Origin: an uncultured Chloroflexota bacterium
GTDB taxonomy: Bacteria > Chloroflexota > Anaerolineae > Promineifilales > Promineifilaceae
Reading direction: 5' to 3'
Assembly: GCA_900696625.1 (NCBI GenBank)
Contig: CAADGU010000353.1
Location: forward strand, 1 to 51,760
Length of the DNA: 51,760 nucleotides
Shown here piece by piece: positions 7,981-16,195 of the stretch. Both the position numbers and the translations under genes were made by a program. Positions within the stretch are counted from its first letter, which is position 1. Every line of letters starts with the position of its first letter. The notes beneath the pieces were generated by a model. It saw only the letters and a program-made list of their open reading frames with translations, searched no databases and had not been told where the DNA came from.

Positions 7981-8023
7981 AAGTGACGGACAATGATATC
8001 CCCTTTTCCCGCTAAGAGACGCC

Positions 8024-9769
8024 GTGAGCAAACTGTTTCCCGTTATTCTGCAATTTCACAAACAATCCGTCAATGCCCCAGATGGTGGGCTGACGGCGCA
8101 TTATCAGGTGCAGGTCGTCCGGGCGCCAGGGCAGGGATGGGGCGGGCCGATGTTAACGACGGGCCTGGATGCCAACCAGATACGGGCCTTACGCGCCGCC
8201 TATCGCGGTTTCCTGGTGCGGCAGCAGGCGCGTGGCGAGGTGGCTGGGGAGTGGACGTCTTTCCCTTTACAACAATTAGGCGATGAATTGTTTACCGCTT
8301 TGCCGGAATCGGTGCAGGCGCGTTTGCAGCAGGCGCAGGGGTATGCCGTGGCGCGCGGCGGGCATTTGCAGATCACCCTCTCGTTTGACCCATCGGCTAC
8401 TGGCCTGCTAGATTTGCCCTGGGAACTGCTGCACGATCCACACGGCCGTTTCTTTTACACGTTGCGCGGCGAAGGCATTACCCGCAACCTGTTGCTGCCC
8501 ACCGCCCCCCAAACCGGAGCGCCACTCTTGCCCAAAGCCACGTTGGGCTGTTGGGCCGAACCCGCAGGCTTAGAAGCATTGGCCGAACGCCGCCGTTTTG
8601 CGCCCGCGCCGGGCCATGCCGGTGGCTTCACCTGGCTGCAAGGGCCAGACAGCCTGGGCCAGGTGCAGCGCGCCCTGGAAACGGGTGCGTATGACAGCCT
8701 GCATCTGGTGGCGCACGGCCGTACCGGTTCCGCCTGGGATTTTGCCATTGCCCTGGAAGATGGGTACGGCCGTGCCCACTGGTTTGGCCCGCAGCAACTG
8801 TCCCTGCTCCTCAGCCACTATCCGGCCATTCGTTTTGTGTACCTGGACGTGTGCGCCGCCGGTGATAATCAGGCGATTGGCCTCGCTGTTGAAGAGGCAG
8901 ACGCCATGCCACCAACGGCCGCGCCGGGCGGGGCCGCCGGGCAGCTTTTGGGGGCAGGCGTGACGGCCGTTGTGATGATGCAAGACCGCATCAGCCAGGC
9001 GGCCGCCGGGCAAATGGCCGAACGTTTTTACCAGGAATTGGCCGAGGGACACACTGTAGCGGCGGCCATGACGGCCGCCCGCCGCGCCGTGCAGTTGCAA
9101 CAAGGAGACGTTATCCATTGGAGCGTACCGGCCCTGTACCGGCAGCAGCCCACGCCGCAAACAACCAGTAAACTGGCGGATTGGGTGCTGGATAAGGTGG
9201 CGACGCCGCCCGTGTTAGGCGGGCTGTTCGCCGGGTTGGCGCTGGCTGTGTTGGTAGGCCATCTCTCCTTCAAGCTAGGGCAGACACGGTTAAACGTCTT
9301 GTCAGAATGGGTGCGTTTGCCGCCCCTGTTGGCTGCCTGCGCCTTGCTGCCCTTGCTGGCAGCGGTGATGACGCGGGCCGGACAAAACCAACTGGCAGAG
9401 AAATATGGGTATCACGGCCGTAGCTGGCTGCCGTTTCTGTGGCACAAGTATTTCAGCGCCTTTGTCTGGGCCATGATGGCCTGGTGGCTGCTGTGGTTCA
9501 TCTGGTGGGGGATTTACGCGTCCGGGTTGGCGCCAGGGCCGGCGGCGCGCCAGGTATTATGGGCCGCCGGGCTGACGGGTGTGGCGCTGGCCGCGCATAT
9601 CGGCGCCCGCCAGGCAATCCGGCAAGATTTATTGTTCCGGCGTGTTGGCTTTTCGTTGTATCACGGTGGTTTAGTAGACGCGCTGCTGCTGCTTTTCTTG
9701 TTATTGGCGCCGCCTTTCTTACCGCTGCTGGCCTGGTTGCTCTGGCAAAGTGTCTGGCAAAGTGTCTGA
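8024..9769 (+). CDS. CHAT-domain peptidase with C-terminal membrane segments
   Basis: A 581-residue caspase-like (clan CD) CHAT protein. Residues ~100-375 form the CHAT domain: LPWELLHDP near 131-139, catalytic His 231 in LHLVAHGR, catalytic Cys 277 in VYLDVCAAG, then GAGVTAVVMMQDRIS. Residues ~396-575 hold about five hydrophobic helices, two of them very Trp-rich (MMAWWLLWFIWWG), so the peptidase is tethered to the membrane with the catalytic domain probably cytoplasmic. The start is GTG 8024; the ribosome site is weak. The 3' end overlaps the convergent zinc-finger gene by 51 bases. The last coding bases contain three near-copies of GCAAAGTGTCTG. CHAT proteases act in programmed death, defence or regulated proteolysis; the substrate is unknown. 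Confidence 0.85.
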   Translation: MSKLFPVILQFHKQSVNAPDGGLTAHYQVQVVRAPGQGWGGPMLTTGLDANQIRALRAAYRGFLVRQQARGEVAGEWTSFPLQQLGDELFTALPESVQARLQQAQGYAVARGGHLQITLSFDPSATGLLDLPWELLHDPHGRFFYTLRGEGITRNLLLPTAPQTGAPLLPKATLGCWAEPAGLEALAERRRFAPAPGHAGGFTWLQGPDSLGQVQRALETGAYDSLHLVAHGRTGSAWDFAIALEDGYGRAHWFGPQQLSLLLSHYPAIRFVYLDVCAAGDNQAIGLAVEEADAMPPTAAPGGAAGQLLGAGVTAVVMMQDRISQAAAGQMAERFYQELAEGHTVAAAMTAARRAVQLQQGDVIHWSVPALYRQQPTPQTTSKLADWVLDKVATPPVLGGLFAGLALAVLVGHLSFKLGQTRLNVLSEWVRLPPLLAACALLPLLAAVMTRAGQNQLAEKYGYHGRSWLPFLWHKYFSAFVWAMMAWWLLWFIWWGIYASGLAPGPAARQVLWAAGLTGVALAAHIGARQAIRQDLLFRRVGFSLYHGGLVDALLLLFLLLAPPFLPLLAWLLWQSVWQSV

Positions 9770-10627
9770 AAAAGTGTCAATCGTTACCTGTAAGGTGGGC
9801 AAGGCGGCGATAGGGACAAGGGGAAAGGCAGCGGTACCGTTGGCGTCGGTCACGGCCGTTTCCTCCCGCCCGCCATACGCAATGGTGACTTGGCGGTCAC
9901 CGGCGTTGGCCAGCCCTGGCCGGTCTACGTGAACCATGAGCGCGCAGCCGGTGGCTGACAGGCGGGCGGCTCGCACAGAGACGTGCCAGGCCACCGGCTG
10001 CCCCACGCGCCGCGACAGCAAATGCCATGCGTCGCCCGTTTCGGCGCTGCTCAAGACGGGCACGGCCGTACCGGGCGCCGGTTGTAATTGTAACTGGTGG
10101 CCTTGTGGCGACACGGCCGTCTGCACATCCACCGCCCGCCCCCATACGGCCGCAGCCGAACTTGCCAAGTAAACAGCCAGCGCCGCTAAATAGCGCCGCG
10201 CCGCGGCCACAACGGCCGATTGTGTTGGCGGTAAGGAGACGCCGGCCAACGCCACATCAAATGCTTCCGGCGTCGCCGGTGGTTGGGCAAACAACAGGGG
10301 TAGGGCGGCCACCGTCTCGCTCACTGCGGCGGCGGCGGGTTCACCCAATTCCGCTTGCAGCAAGTCCACCAATACCTGCTGCGGCGTCATGGCGTAGGCT
10401 GCGGCGGCCATACCGGCTACGGCCGTAAACGACAGCGACGCCAGTTCCTCATAGGCAGCAGCGCAATTCGGGCAGCGCCCCAGGTGTGCCATTTCCGTTG
10501 CATACAACACATCCACGTCCTCCCCTGATAGTTCGGCTGTCACCATTTCCGCCAGCTTTTCATCATCCAGGTGCGGCCCGGCCGGTTCCGTCAACATGCG
10601 GCGCAGATCGTCTAACTGGTCATTCAT
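9719..10627 (-). CDS. Zinc-finger anti-sigma-like protein with C-terminal beta domain
   Basis: A 302-residue protein, third in a sigma-factor operon. Near residues 49-56 is HLGRCPNC, the His-x3-Cys-x2-Cys core of zinc-binding anti-sigma domains; an upstream helix (HLDDEKLAEMVTAELSG) matches the usual layout. Residues ~70-165 are Ala-rich helices without a clear transmembrane segment. The last ~130 residues look like a beta-sandwich with ETAVTDANGTAAFP. It probably holds the cognate sigma factor inactive in the cytoplasm. The start ATG overlaps the upstream stop in an ATGA, so it is translationally coupled. Its 3' end overlaps the convergent CHAT gene by 51 bases. Confidence 0.7.
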   Translation of the reverse strand: MNDQLDDLRRMLTEPAGPHLDDEKLAEMVTAELSGEDVDVLYATEMAHLGRCPNCAAAYEELASLSFTAVAGMAAAAYAMTPQQVLVDLLQAELGEPAAAAVSETVAALPLLFAQPPATPEAFDVALAGVSLPPTQSAVVAAARRYLAALAVYLASSAAAVWGRAVDVQTAVSPQGHQLQLQPAPGTAVPVLSSAETGDAWHLLSRRVGQPVAWHVSVRAARLSATGCALMVHVDRPGLANAGDRQVTIAYGGREETAVTDANGTAAFPLVPIAALPTLQVTIDTFSDTLPDTLPEQPGQQR

Positions 10628-10896
10628 GCGTCATTCCCCAGGTCATACAGCGCGGCATAGGCCAGGCCAGCCAGCGCTTCATATTCTTGAAAACAGGCGG
10701 GGCAGAGGTCCAGGTGAACGGCCGTTTCCATGTACAAATCGTCCACGGCCTGGCCGGCCATCTCGTCGCTGACAAAAAGGGGCAGGCTTTCCCGGCAACG
10801 CTGGCAATCTTCAGCCGGCGCCTGGCCGGTCGGTGACAAACGCAGCGACGACAACAAGTGACGCCAGGGAAGCGCGTTATCAACCGCCATTTTCAT
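10624..10896 (-). CDS. Small zinc-finger protein in sigma-factor operon
   Basis: A 90-residue protein with HLDLCPACFQEYEAL near residues 62-76 (His-x3-Cys-x2-Cys), the same zinc-finger pattern as the downstream 302-residue protein. A second pair, CQRC near 31-34, may complete a metal site or form another. It overlaps the sigma gene upstream by 17 bases and the next gene by four (ATGA), so all three are made as one unit. It probably acts as an anti-sigma factor or an adaptor between sigma and the larger protein. The short length leaves no room for an output domain. Confidence 0.7.
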   Translation of the reverse strand: MKMAVDNALPWRHLLSSLRLSPTGQAPAEDCQRCRESLPLFVSDEMAGQAVDDLYMETAVHLDLCPACFQEYEALAGLAYAALYDLGNDA

Positions 10897-11743
10897 CCCC
10901 TTCTGGCTGCCCCAAGATAAGCAGTAATTGCTGCTTTTCGGCCGGCGGCAGGCTGCGCAGCGTTTGCAATATGCGGAACTTCACCATGCGAATTTCGTGC
11001 GGCCGTTTCTGCAATAACCCGGCAATCTCCTTAGGGCTAAGACCCTCCAGAAACAACATGTCGGCCACCAATACCTGTTGTTCGCCGGACAAATGCTGGC
11101 GGAAAAAGGCTTTTAGTTGGGCGCGAATTTCACGATCAGACACGCTGATTTCCACTTTCCGTTCGGATGAGCCAGGCCTGGCTGGTGGTGCCGAGGGCAC
11201 GGCCGTTTCCCGTTCGGCTGCTGCTTCCGTTAATGCTTCCCATGATAACGGATTTTGGCCGCCGCCGCGAAAAACGGCCGCGCGCTGGCGGGTTACGTCA
11301 ATGGCCTTGCGCCGGGCAGCATTCAGTGCGTAGACGAGGAAGGCACGGGGAGCGTCCATTCCATTCTGGCTCAGGCGGCTCTGCAAATCGGCCAGCGCGG
11401 CCTGAACCACATCTTCCCGCTCCTCCGGCGCACCGGCCAACTGGTATGCCTGCTGCCGCAGAAAATGGCCCAATTCCCACCAGGCGCGTTCGTAGACGGC
11501 CGTCCCCGGCTGGCGGCAGGCGTCGTGCAAGATAGCCGCGTAGCGCTGCCAGATTTGAGCTTGCACGGCCCCGGTCATCTCTCCCACTACCTGGCCAGCC
11601 AGCGCCGCGTAAATAACCGCTGCCAGGTCATCTACTTCTACCAGGCGCCACTCTTGCGCCGCTAAATACTGTCTGACCAGTTGCGTACAAACAGCCAGAT
11701 CAAAACGCGGTTCGGCCGTCACGATATGGTTTTGCGTCTCCAT
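10880..11743 (-). CDS. ECF-like sigma-70 family factor
   Basis: A 287-residue sigma-70-family protein. Residues ~80-155 resemble region 2 (WWELGHFLRQQAYQL, EEREDVVQAALADLQSRL, FLVYALNAARRKAIDVTRQ). A variable linker follows (~156-205), then region 4 at ~215-265 (LSGEQQVLVADMLFLEGLSP, KEIAGLLQKRPHEIRMVKFR), the -35-recognition helix-turn-helix. An ~80-residue N-terminal extension is longer than in classical ECF factors. It is first gene of an operon with two zinc-finger proteins and is divergent from the small secreted peptide gene. It likely directs transcription of neighbouring CHAT or peptide genes, though its promoter cannot be identified by eye. Confidence 0.78.
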   Translation of the reverse strand: METQNHIVTAEPRFDLAVCTQLVRQYLAAQEWRLVEVDDLAAVIYAALAGQVVGEMTGAVQAQIWQRYAAILHDACRQPGTAVYERAWWELGHFLRQQAYQLAGAPEEREDVVQAALADLQSRLSQNGMDAPRAFLVYALNAARRKAIDVTRQRAAVFRGGGQNPLSWEALTEAAAERETAVPSAPPARPGSSERKVEISVSDREIRAQLKAFFRQHLSGEQQVLVADMLFLEGLSPKEIAGLLQKRPHEIRMVKFRILQTLRSLPPAEKQQLLLILGQPEGDENGG

Positions 11744-11781
11744 CCGTCTTTCTTAATTAAGCGCGCCTTGCTGAAAAAACA

Positions 11782-11831
11782 CCGATGGCCATCGGGTTTA
11801 TCCACATTCCGGCCGGGTTCACTGCCCGGCC
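11782..11831. promoter_or_regulatory. Palindrome and hairpin in the sigma/peptide divergent region
   Basis: Between the divergent sigma and peptide genes are a 14-bp palindrome CCGATGGCCATCGG (11782-11795) and a hairpin GGCCGGG-ttcactg-CCCGGCC (11811-11831). The hairpin ends about nine bases before the AAGGAG ribosome site of the peptide gene. The first could be an operator, the second an RNA leader structure. Confidence 0.4.
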
Positions 11832-11852
11832 CCACTCAAAAGGAGAAACCTG

Positions 11853-12062
11853 ATGATTCGTATAAAACAAAAGCTGGTTCATATTTTGTTGCCGGCTCTG
11901 CTGCTGGCGTTGTTTGCCATGCCAGGCATGAGCGTGGGTGCTGCCAGGTTAACAAATAACAACCCACAGTATACCGTAGCCCTGCAAACCGGGATCGGTG
12001 ATATTCCAGTCATTCTTTGCAACGGTGGTAGCAGCTCTGGTGGTAACTGTGGCGGTGGATAA
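11853..12062 (+). CDS. Small secreted Gly/Ser/Cys-rich peptide
   Basis: A 69-residue product with a clear Sec signal peptide: basic MIRIKQK, hydrophobic LLPALLLALFAMPG, and an Ala cleavage site around residue 30. That leaves about 39 mature residues ending in CNGGSSSGGNCGGG, with two cysteines in a Gly/Ser-rich tail. AAGGAG lies ten bases before the ATG, so translation should be good. It sits alone between two sigma-CHAT units, has a hairpin in its leader and two hairpins after it. I recognise no family. Possibilities are a signalling or bacteriocin-like peptide, or a structural surface peptide; none is proven. Confidence 0.65.
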   Translation: MIRIKQKLVHILLPALLLALFAMPGMSVGAARLTNNNPQYTVALQTGIGDIPVILCNGGSSSGGNCGGG

Positions 12063-12126
12063 AGTAAGCGCCTTTATCCATTGAATGTTGTAGGAATGCC
12101 GGGCGTTCATCTGTTGGACGCCCGGC
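12056..12126. terminator. Two terminator hairpins after the small peptide gene
   Basis: TGGATAAAG (12056-12064) pairs with CTTTATCCA (12072-12080) and overlaps the peptide stop codon. GCCGGGCGT (12098-12106) pairs with ACGCCCGGC (12118-12126) just before the end of the convergent TPR-CHAT gene. Both stems are 9 bp and perfect. The second is probably a shared, bidirectional stop. Confidence 0.6.
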
Positions 12127-12133
12127 GCCCATT

Positions 12134-15100
12134 TTAAGGCAGGCCAAAGATTTGCAGGCCGCCCCATTGCGCCGAGGGCAAACCAGCCTGGTGGGCTGCC
12201 CGCTGCGCCAGGGCCAGCGCCATCGCCGCTCCGGCCCCGTTGTGCCAATGGTGATAAAAAGACGCCATCAATGCCGGCATTGACTCATCCTGAACCGGCC
12301 ACAAACTGCTGACCACGCGCTGCGCCCCGGCCGCCAGGCAGGTGATGGTCAGGCTGACATGTTCGTCGCCGGCGTAAACCAGGCTGTGGCCGCCGCTGCA
12401 CGCGGAGAGCGTCACCAGGGGCGGCAAGGGGGCCAACTGCCACAACTCGTCCAACAGCACGTCCCGATCATACAGGGACATACCGCTGAAACGGCCGGAA
12501 AGCCCATCGTAAAAAGCGTGGCTGGCGATGTGCCAGAAGGTAAAACGGGCGGCCAGGCCCTCTTCCCCGGCGAATGTCCGCAGATGATCCCAGGTAGCGG
12601 CCGTGTCCCGCAATTCACGACCGGCCGGCCCCAGCAGAGGGCTGAGCAGCGCCGCTTCCCGGTTTACGGCCGGCAGTGGCTGGCGCCCCCCGTGAAATTC
12701 GGCGATGGCCAGCAGCAGCCCGGCCTCTTCTGGCGGGCAGGCGGCCAGGGGACGCTGCCACATAAGCGACAAACTATGCAACGAAGGAACCAACACGGGT
12801 ACGCAGGCGGCCGCTAACGGCCGTTTCCCCAGGCGGAGGGCCGGCCAGGGCAGCCGGTGTAGCTGGCGGTGCGGCGAAAGGATGAGGGTGGTGGCCGGCG
12901 TTAATTTTTCTTGCACCCAATCGGGCAGCAGCCAGGCGCCCAGCCGCGCCAGGGCGCGTTCCGGCAAGGCGGCGCCCGTTTGCGCTGGCCGGGTTGCTGT
13001 TTGCAGCGCCAGGCGGATAGGGGGGGAGACGGCCGTTTCCCAGGCGCGGCGTACACGCGGCGTCAGCAGCACCGTACACAACGCATCTCCGGCCAGATAA
13101 TAATCCAGCGCCAGCCAGTTCTGTCCCAGCTGGCGGTTGGCCTGGCGGCGGAACTGCTCCCAATTAAAAGCAGCCAGGGTGATGGCTTCCGGCTGTTCCC
13201 CCCATTGTTGCCGTTCATGTTGTCCCTGCAACTGGTCATATGCCTTGACCTTTTCCACCAGTTGTTGGCGGAGCGTGGCTGCCTCCGCCGGTGGTAACGC
13301 CTCCGATGTAAGGGCAAGACCCGGCCACAGTTTCTCTTGCAGCCAGTTGATCTCGGCCGCCAGATCGTTCAAAGCCATTGACTCCACAGGATTCAAGGGA
13401 CGCAGATTACTGGCCACCCGGCGGGTTACCGTTTGCGCTTTGCTTTCCTCTATAAATTGCAGCGCGTCCTCATGGGCCGCTTCCGAATGGGCGGCCTGCT
13501 GTGTGGCCAGGTGGATGGCCGCATCCAGGTAAGGCAAGGGGCGGGCCAGAAATGAGCCGGCCAGCGATGGTTGCCACAACCCCCGGCGCAAACGGGCCAT
13601 CGCCCTGGACATTTCCTGGTAATGGGTCAGAGCAACAGACTGTTTGCCCTGATCGCGGGCCACACCGGCCAGTCCGGCCTGCGCCTGCCAGTCAATATCT
13701 GGCAGTACGCCCGCGCTTAAGTCCAGCGCCCGCTGCCAGGCTGTCTGTGCAGCCGCTTCATTACCTGTCTGCCAATAATAACGGCCCAAAGCTATGGCGC
13801 AGGCGGTCTGTTCAAAGAGCAGCCCCATTTCGGCAAAACTGGCTTCGGCCGCTATTAAATGAGGCAACGCCTGATCATATTCTTGAACAACACAATACAG
13901 TTCACCCAACAATCGCCGTGACAAAGCTGCTTCATTTGCGGCATTTTCTTGTTGCGCCATTGATAGCGACTCTTGTAAGCAGGCAATCGCCTCTCTATCT
14001 TTGTTTTCGTAATACAGAGTGGCCGCCCGGAGATTATAAATCTCATAAAGATACTTGCCTGATTGAGTAAGTTTGTAATGGGTAGCGGCTTTTTCCAGAA
14101 AGCGGTGGGCCAGATGAAACTGCCCCAACTTCAACCAGCAATAGGCCAGATGTTTTTCACAGGCAGCCGTTCGATAGGGGATATTGAGAACTTGTAGACG
14201 GCTATATGCCAATTCCAAAAAATGTAGAGATTGTTGATAGGATCCCCATCGAAAACAGACCTGCCCCTGATTCGACAGGCAGACAGTAGGAAGCCATTCG
14301 TTACCCGTCTGCTCATACAAGATCTTTGCCTGGGCAAAATAAGCAAGACTGGCAGCGTAGTTCCCTTTCAGCATTTCTAATCGCCCGCTATCCAGTAAAG
14401 CGTCTGCTTTCAAGCCAACAATTTCATCACTGGCATAAATTTCTCTGGCCTGGCGTAGGGCTTGACCAGCTTCACGCAATCGCCCCGTTTCATTGTAGAG
14501 TTGGGCTAAGGCTGCATAGCATTGTGCCGACCATAAGGGCAAATCAGCCATTTTAAACAACGCCAGCGCTTGGTCAAACCTGGCCTCGGCTACGGCAAAG
14601 CGGTCCTGAGACAAATACGCTACGTAGGCCAGTTGAAAGTAAACCTGGGCTGTTAGAACATCCGCAGGCGTTGATTGAAACTGGGCCATAGCCTGCTCCA
14701 GGCAGTTTTGGGCTTTGGCAAAGTGGGATTGGCGGCGCAGGCGGCTGGCGTGGGTGAGCAGGCAGCGCCCCAGGCCGATCTGGTCGTTTTGCGCCTGGTA
14801 AATTTGTTCGCTGGTCTCGGTTAGCTCTCTGGCCTGTTCAAAATTGCCAATGAGCAGGTGGGCGTAGGCCAGGGAAAGGCGGCAGTCGGGGAGCAGGTGG
14901 TCAAAACCGGCGGCTTCCAGGCTGTGCAGGGCATTGGTTAATGTGGCGGCGGCGTCTTTGAAGTTGGGGCGCGTCCAGGGCAGGGCGTTTTGCTGCCAGT
15001 CACAGGCGGCCAGCCAGCCAGGTTCGTCTAGTTGGACAAAAGCGGCGCGGGCGCGGGTGATGGCGGCTTCCACCAGCTGCGGCCGCACCCAGGCGTTGGC

Positions 15101-15367
15101 GGCGCGGGCCAGGTGCCAGGCGGCCAAACCCTGAAGAAAGGGGTCATGGGTGTGGGCAGCGGCTTCGGCTACGGCCGTGACTGCCCAGCTATGTTTGGGC
15201 TGCGTCAGCGCCAGTTGGGCGGCGTGGTCGGCCAGGCGGGCTAGCAGGGGGCGGTCCAGGGGGGGCAGTTGCGCGGCCAGATGGGGCAGGTTTTCTGGGG
15301 ACAGACGGCCGTGAAAAAGCCGTTCTGCCTCTGCCAGGTAAGCCGCCGCGGAAGGTTGTTGCTCCAT
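12134..15367 (-). CDS. TPR-CHAT peptidase
   Basis: A 1077-residue protein. Residues ~120-620 are tandem helical TPR repeats (for example LGRCLLTHASRLRRQSHFAK, ACEKHLAYCWLKLGQFHLAH), a protein-binding superhelix. The C-terminal ~330 residues are a CHAT caspase-like domain. The predicted catalytic His is ~950 in FWHIASHAF and the Cys ~990 in TLSACSGG, followed by CLAAGAQRVVSSLWPVQDES, the typical CHAT strand-helix. No signal peptide is seen, so it is cytoplasmic. The gene starts 12 bases after the 271-residue partner gene, which overlaps a sigma gene: one operon. TPR-CHAT proteins are known as regulated proteases (Csx29 in type III-E CRISPR is one, also linked to a sigma factor). No CRISPR or Cas gene is present here. 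Confidence 0.9.
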   Translation of the reverse strand: MEQQPSAAAYLAEAERLFHGRLSPENLPHLAAQLPPLDRPLLARLADHAAQLALTQPKHSWAVTAVAEAAAHTHDPFLQGLAAWHLARAANAWVRPQLVEAAITRARAAFVQLDEPGWLAACDWQQNALPWTRPNFKDAAATLTNALHSLEAAGFDHLLPDCRLSLAYAHLLIGNFEQARELTETSEQIYQAQNDQIGLGRCLLTHASRLRRQSHFAKAQNCLEQAMAQFQSTPADVLTAQVYFQLAYVAYLSQDRFAVAEARFDQALALFKMADLPLWSAQCYAALAQLYNETGRLREAGQALRQAREIYASDEIVGLKADALLDSGRLEMLKGNYAASLAYFAQAKILYEQTGNEWLPTVCLSNQGQVCFRWGSYQQSLHFLELAYSRLQVLNIPYRTAACEKHLAYCWLKLGQFHLAHRFLEKAATHYKLTQSGKYLYEIYNLRAATLYYENKDREAIACLQESLSMAQQENAANEAALSRRLLGELYCVVQEYDQALPHLIAAEASFAEMGLLFEQTACAIALGRYYWQTGNEAAAQTAWQRALDLSAGVLPDIDWQAQAGLAGVARDQGKQSVALTHYQEMSRAMARLRRGLWQPSLAGSFLARPLPYLDAAIHLATQQAAHSEAAHEDALQFIEESKAQTVTRRVASNLRPLNPVESMALNDLAAEINWLQEKLWPGLALTSEALPPAEAATLRQQLVEKVKAYDQLQGQHERQQWGEQPEAITLAAFNWEQFRRQANRQLGQNWLALDYYLAGDALCTVLLTPRVRRAWETAVSPPIRLALQTATRPAQTGAALPERALARLGAWLLPDWVQEKLTPATTLILSPHRQLHRLPWPALRLGKRPLAAACVPVLVPSLHSLSLMWQRPLAACPPEEAGLLLAIAEFHGGRQPLPAVNREAALLSPLLGPAGRELRDTAATWDHLRTFAGEEGLAARFTFWHIASHAFYDGLSGRFSGMSLYDRDVLLDELWQLAPLPPLVTLSACSGGHSLVYAGDEHVSLTITCLAAGAQRVVSSLWPVQDESMPALMASFYHHWHNGAGAAMALALAQRAAHQAGLPSAQWGGLQIFGLP

Positions 15368-15379
15368 GCGGCTATTGTA

Positions 15380-16195
15380 TCAGCTTTGCGGGGTTTCCAG
15401 TACCAGGCGTAAATCGGCGGTGCGCAGTTGTCCGGCTTCGTCCAGGATGTCATCCAGGCGCAGGGGAGGGAAGTGGGCACGGCCGTAGGCGTCGAGTACG
15501 GCCGTGTGTGCATAACTGCCCCAATGCAGGCTGGCTTGCAGCGGCGGCAGTGGTGTTTCGGCGGCGGCCAGCAGTTGCAGGCGCAGCAGTTCCGGCTCCT
15601 CCACCGGTCGGATTGCTTCCAGCAGTGTTTCCACCGGTTGATCCGCTATCGTCACCTCATCGTGCAAAAGAATGATGCTTTCATCTTCCAGCAAAGGGGC
15701 GGCGCGGCGGTAAACCAGGTCAGGCGTGGGGAAGAGCAGTTGTTGTAGTTGGTCAAAAAGCACCTGCCAGGTAACGCGCCAACCATTGGGGGTGAGTTGC
15801 GCAATTTCCCGTTGGGGCGGGGGCGTCTTCTGCAAAAAGGTTAGCTCGTTGATGGTGGCGGGGGGGGAAGGAAGGGGGGTACGGCCGTCTGTTTCCAACA
15901 GGGACAGCGCCTCAATAAAGGTCTGGTACAGGGAGGGGGCGGCCATCATCCTGCCCCAAAATGCGGGGTAACGTTCGCTGATATCCACGCCCATCAGGGC
16001 ATCATGCAATACCAATGAAAACATCTCCATGTCACTTTCGTCAGTTTCTGGCGATGGCATCTGCCCGGCGACGAGGGCCAGTAACTGGTCAGCCATGGCC
16101 GGCCATGGCCCTGGTTCCACGGCCTGCGACCGCAATGTAGCCAATTTTTGCTTGATCCAACCGGACGCCGCTTCTTCGCTATCTGCTCTACTCAT
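15380..16195 (-). CDS. Sigma-linked partner protein, possible anti-sigma without zinc finger
   Basis: A 271-residue soluble protein between a sigma factor and the TPR-CHAT peptidase; I recognise no named family. The N-terminal half is helical. The C-terminal ~100 residues look like beta strands ending HTAVLDAYGRAHFPPLRL, which resembles ETAVTDANGTAAFPLVPI in the 302-residue zinc-finger protein at the other sigma locus. Part of that likeness (TAV) is encoded by the ACGGCCGT motif in both, so it must be weighed with care. The start overlaps the sigma gene by eight bases. By position it may be the anti-sigma factor or the substrate/adaptor that links the protease to the sigma factor. Confidence 0.6.
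   Translation of the reverse strand: MSRADSEEAASGWIKQKLATLRSQAVEPGPWPAMADQLLALVAGQMPSPETDESDMEMFSLVLHDALMGVDISERYPAFWGRMMAAPSLYQTFIEALSLLETDGRTPLPSPPATINELTFLQKTPPPQREIAQLTPNGWRVTWQVLFDQLQQLLFPTPDLVYRRAAPLLEDESIILLHDEVTIADQPVETLLEAIRPVEEPELLRLQLLAAAETPLPPLQASLHWGSYAHTAVLDAYGRAHFPPLRLDDILDEAGQLRTADLRLVLETPQS

Noticed and set aside
12134-15367. Type III-E CRISPR (Csx29) identity for the TPR-CHAT protein
   Set aside because: Domain order is similar, but no Cas7-11, Csx30 or repeat array is nearby, and TPR-CHAT proteins are widespread.
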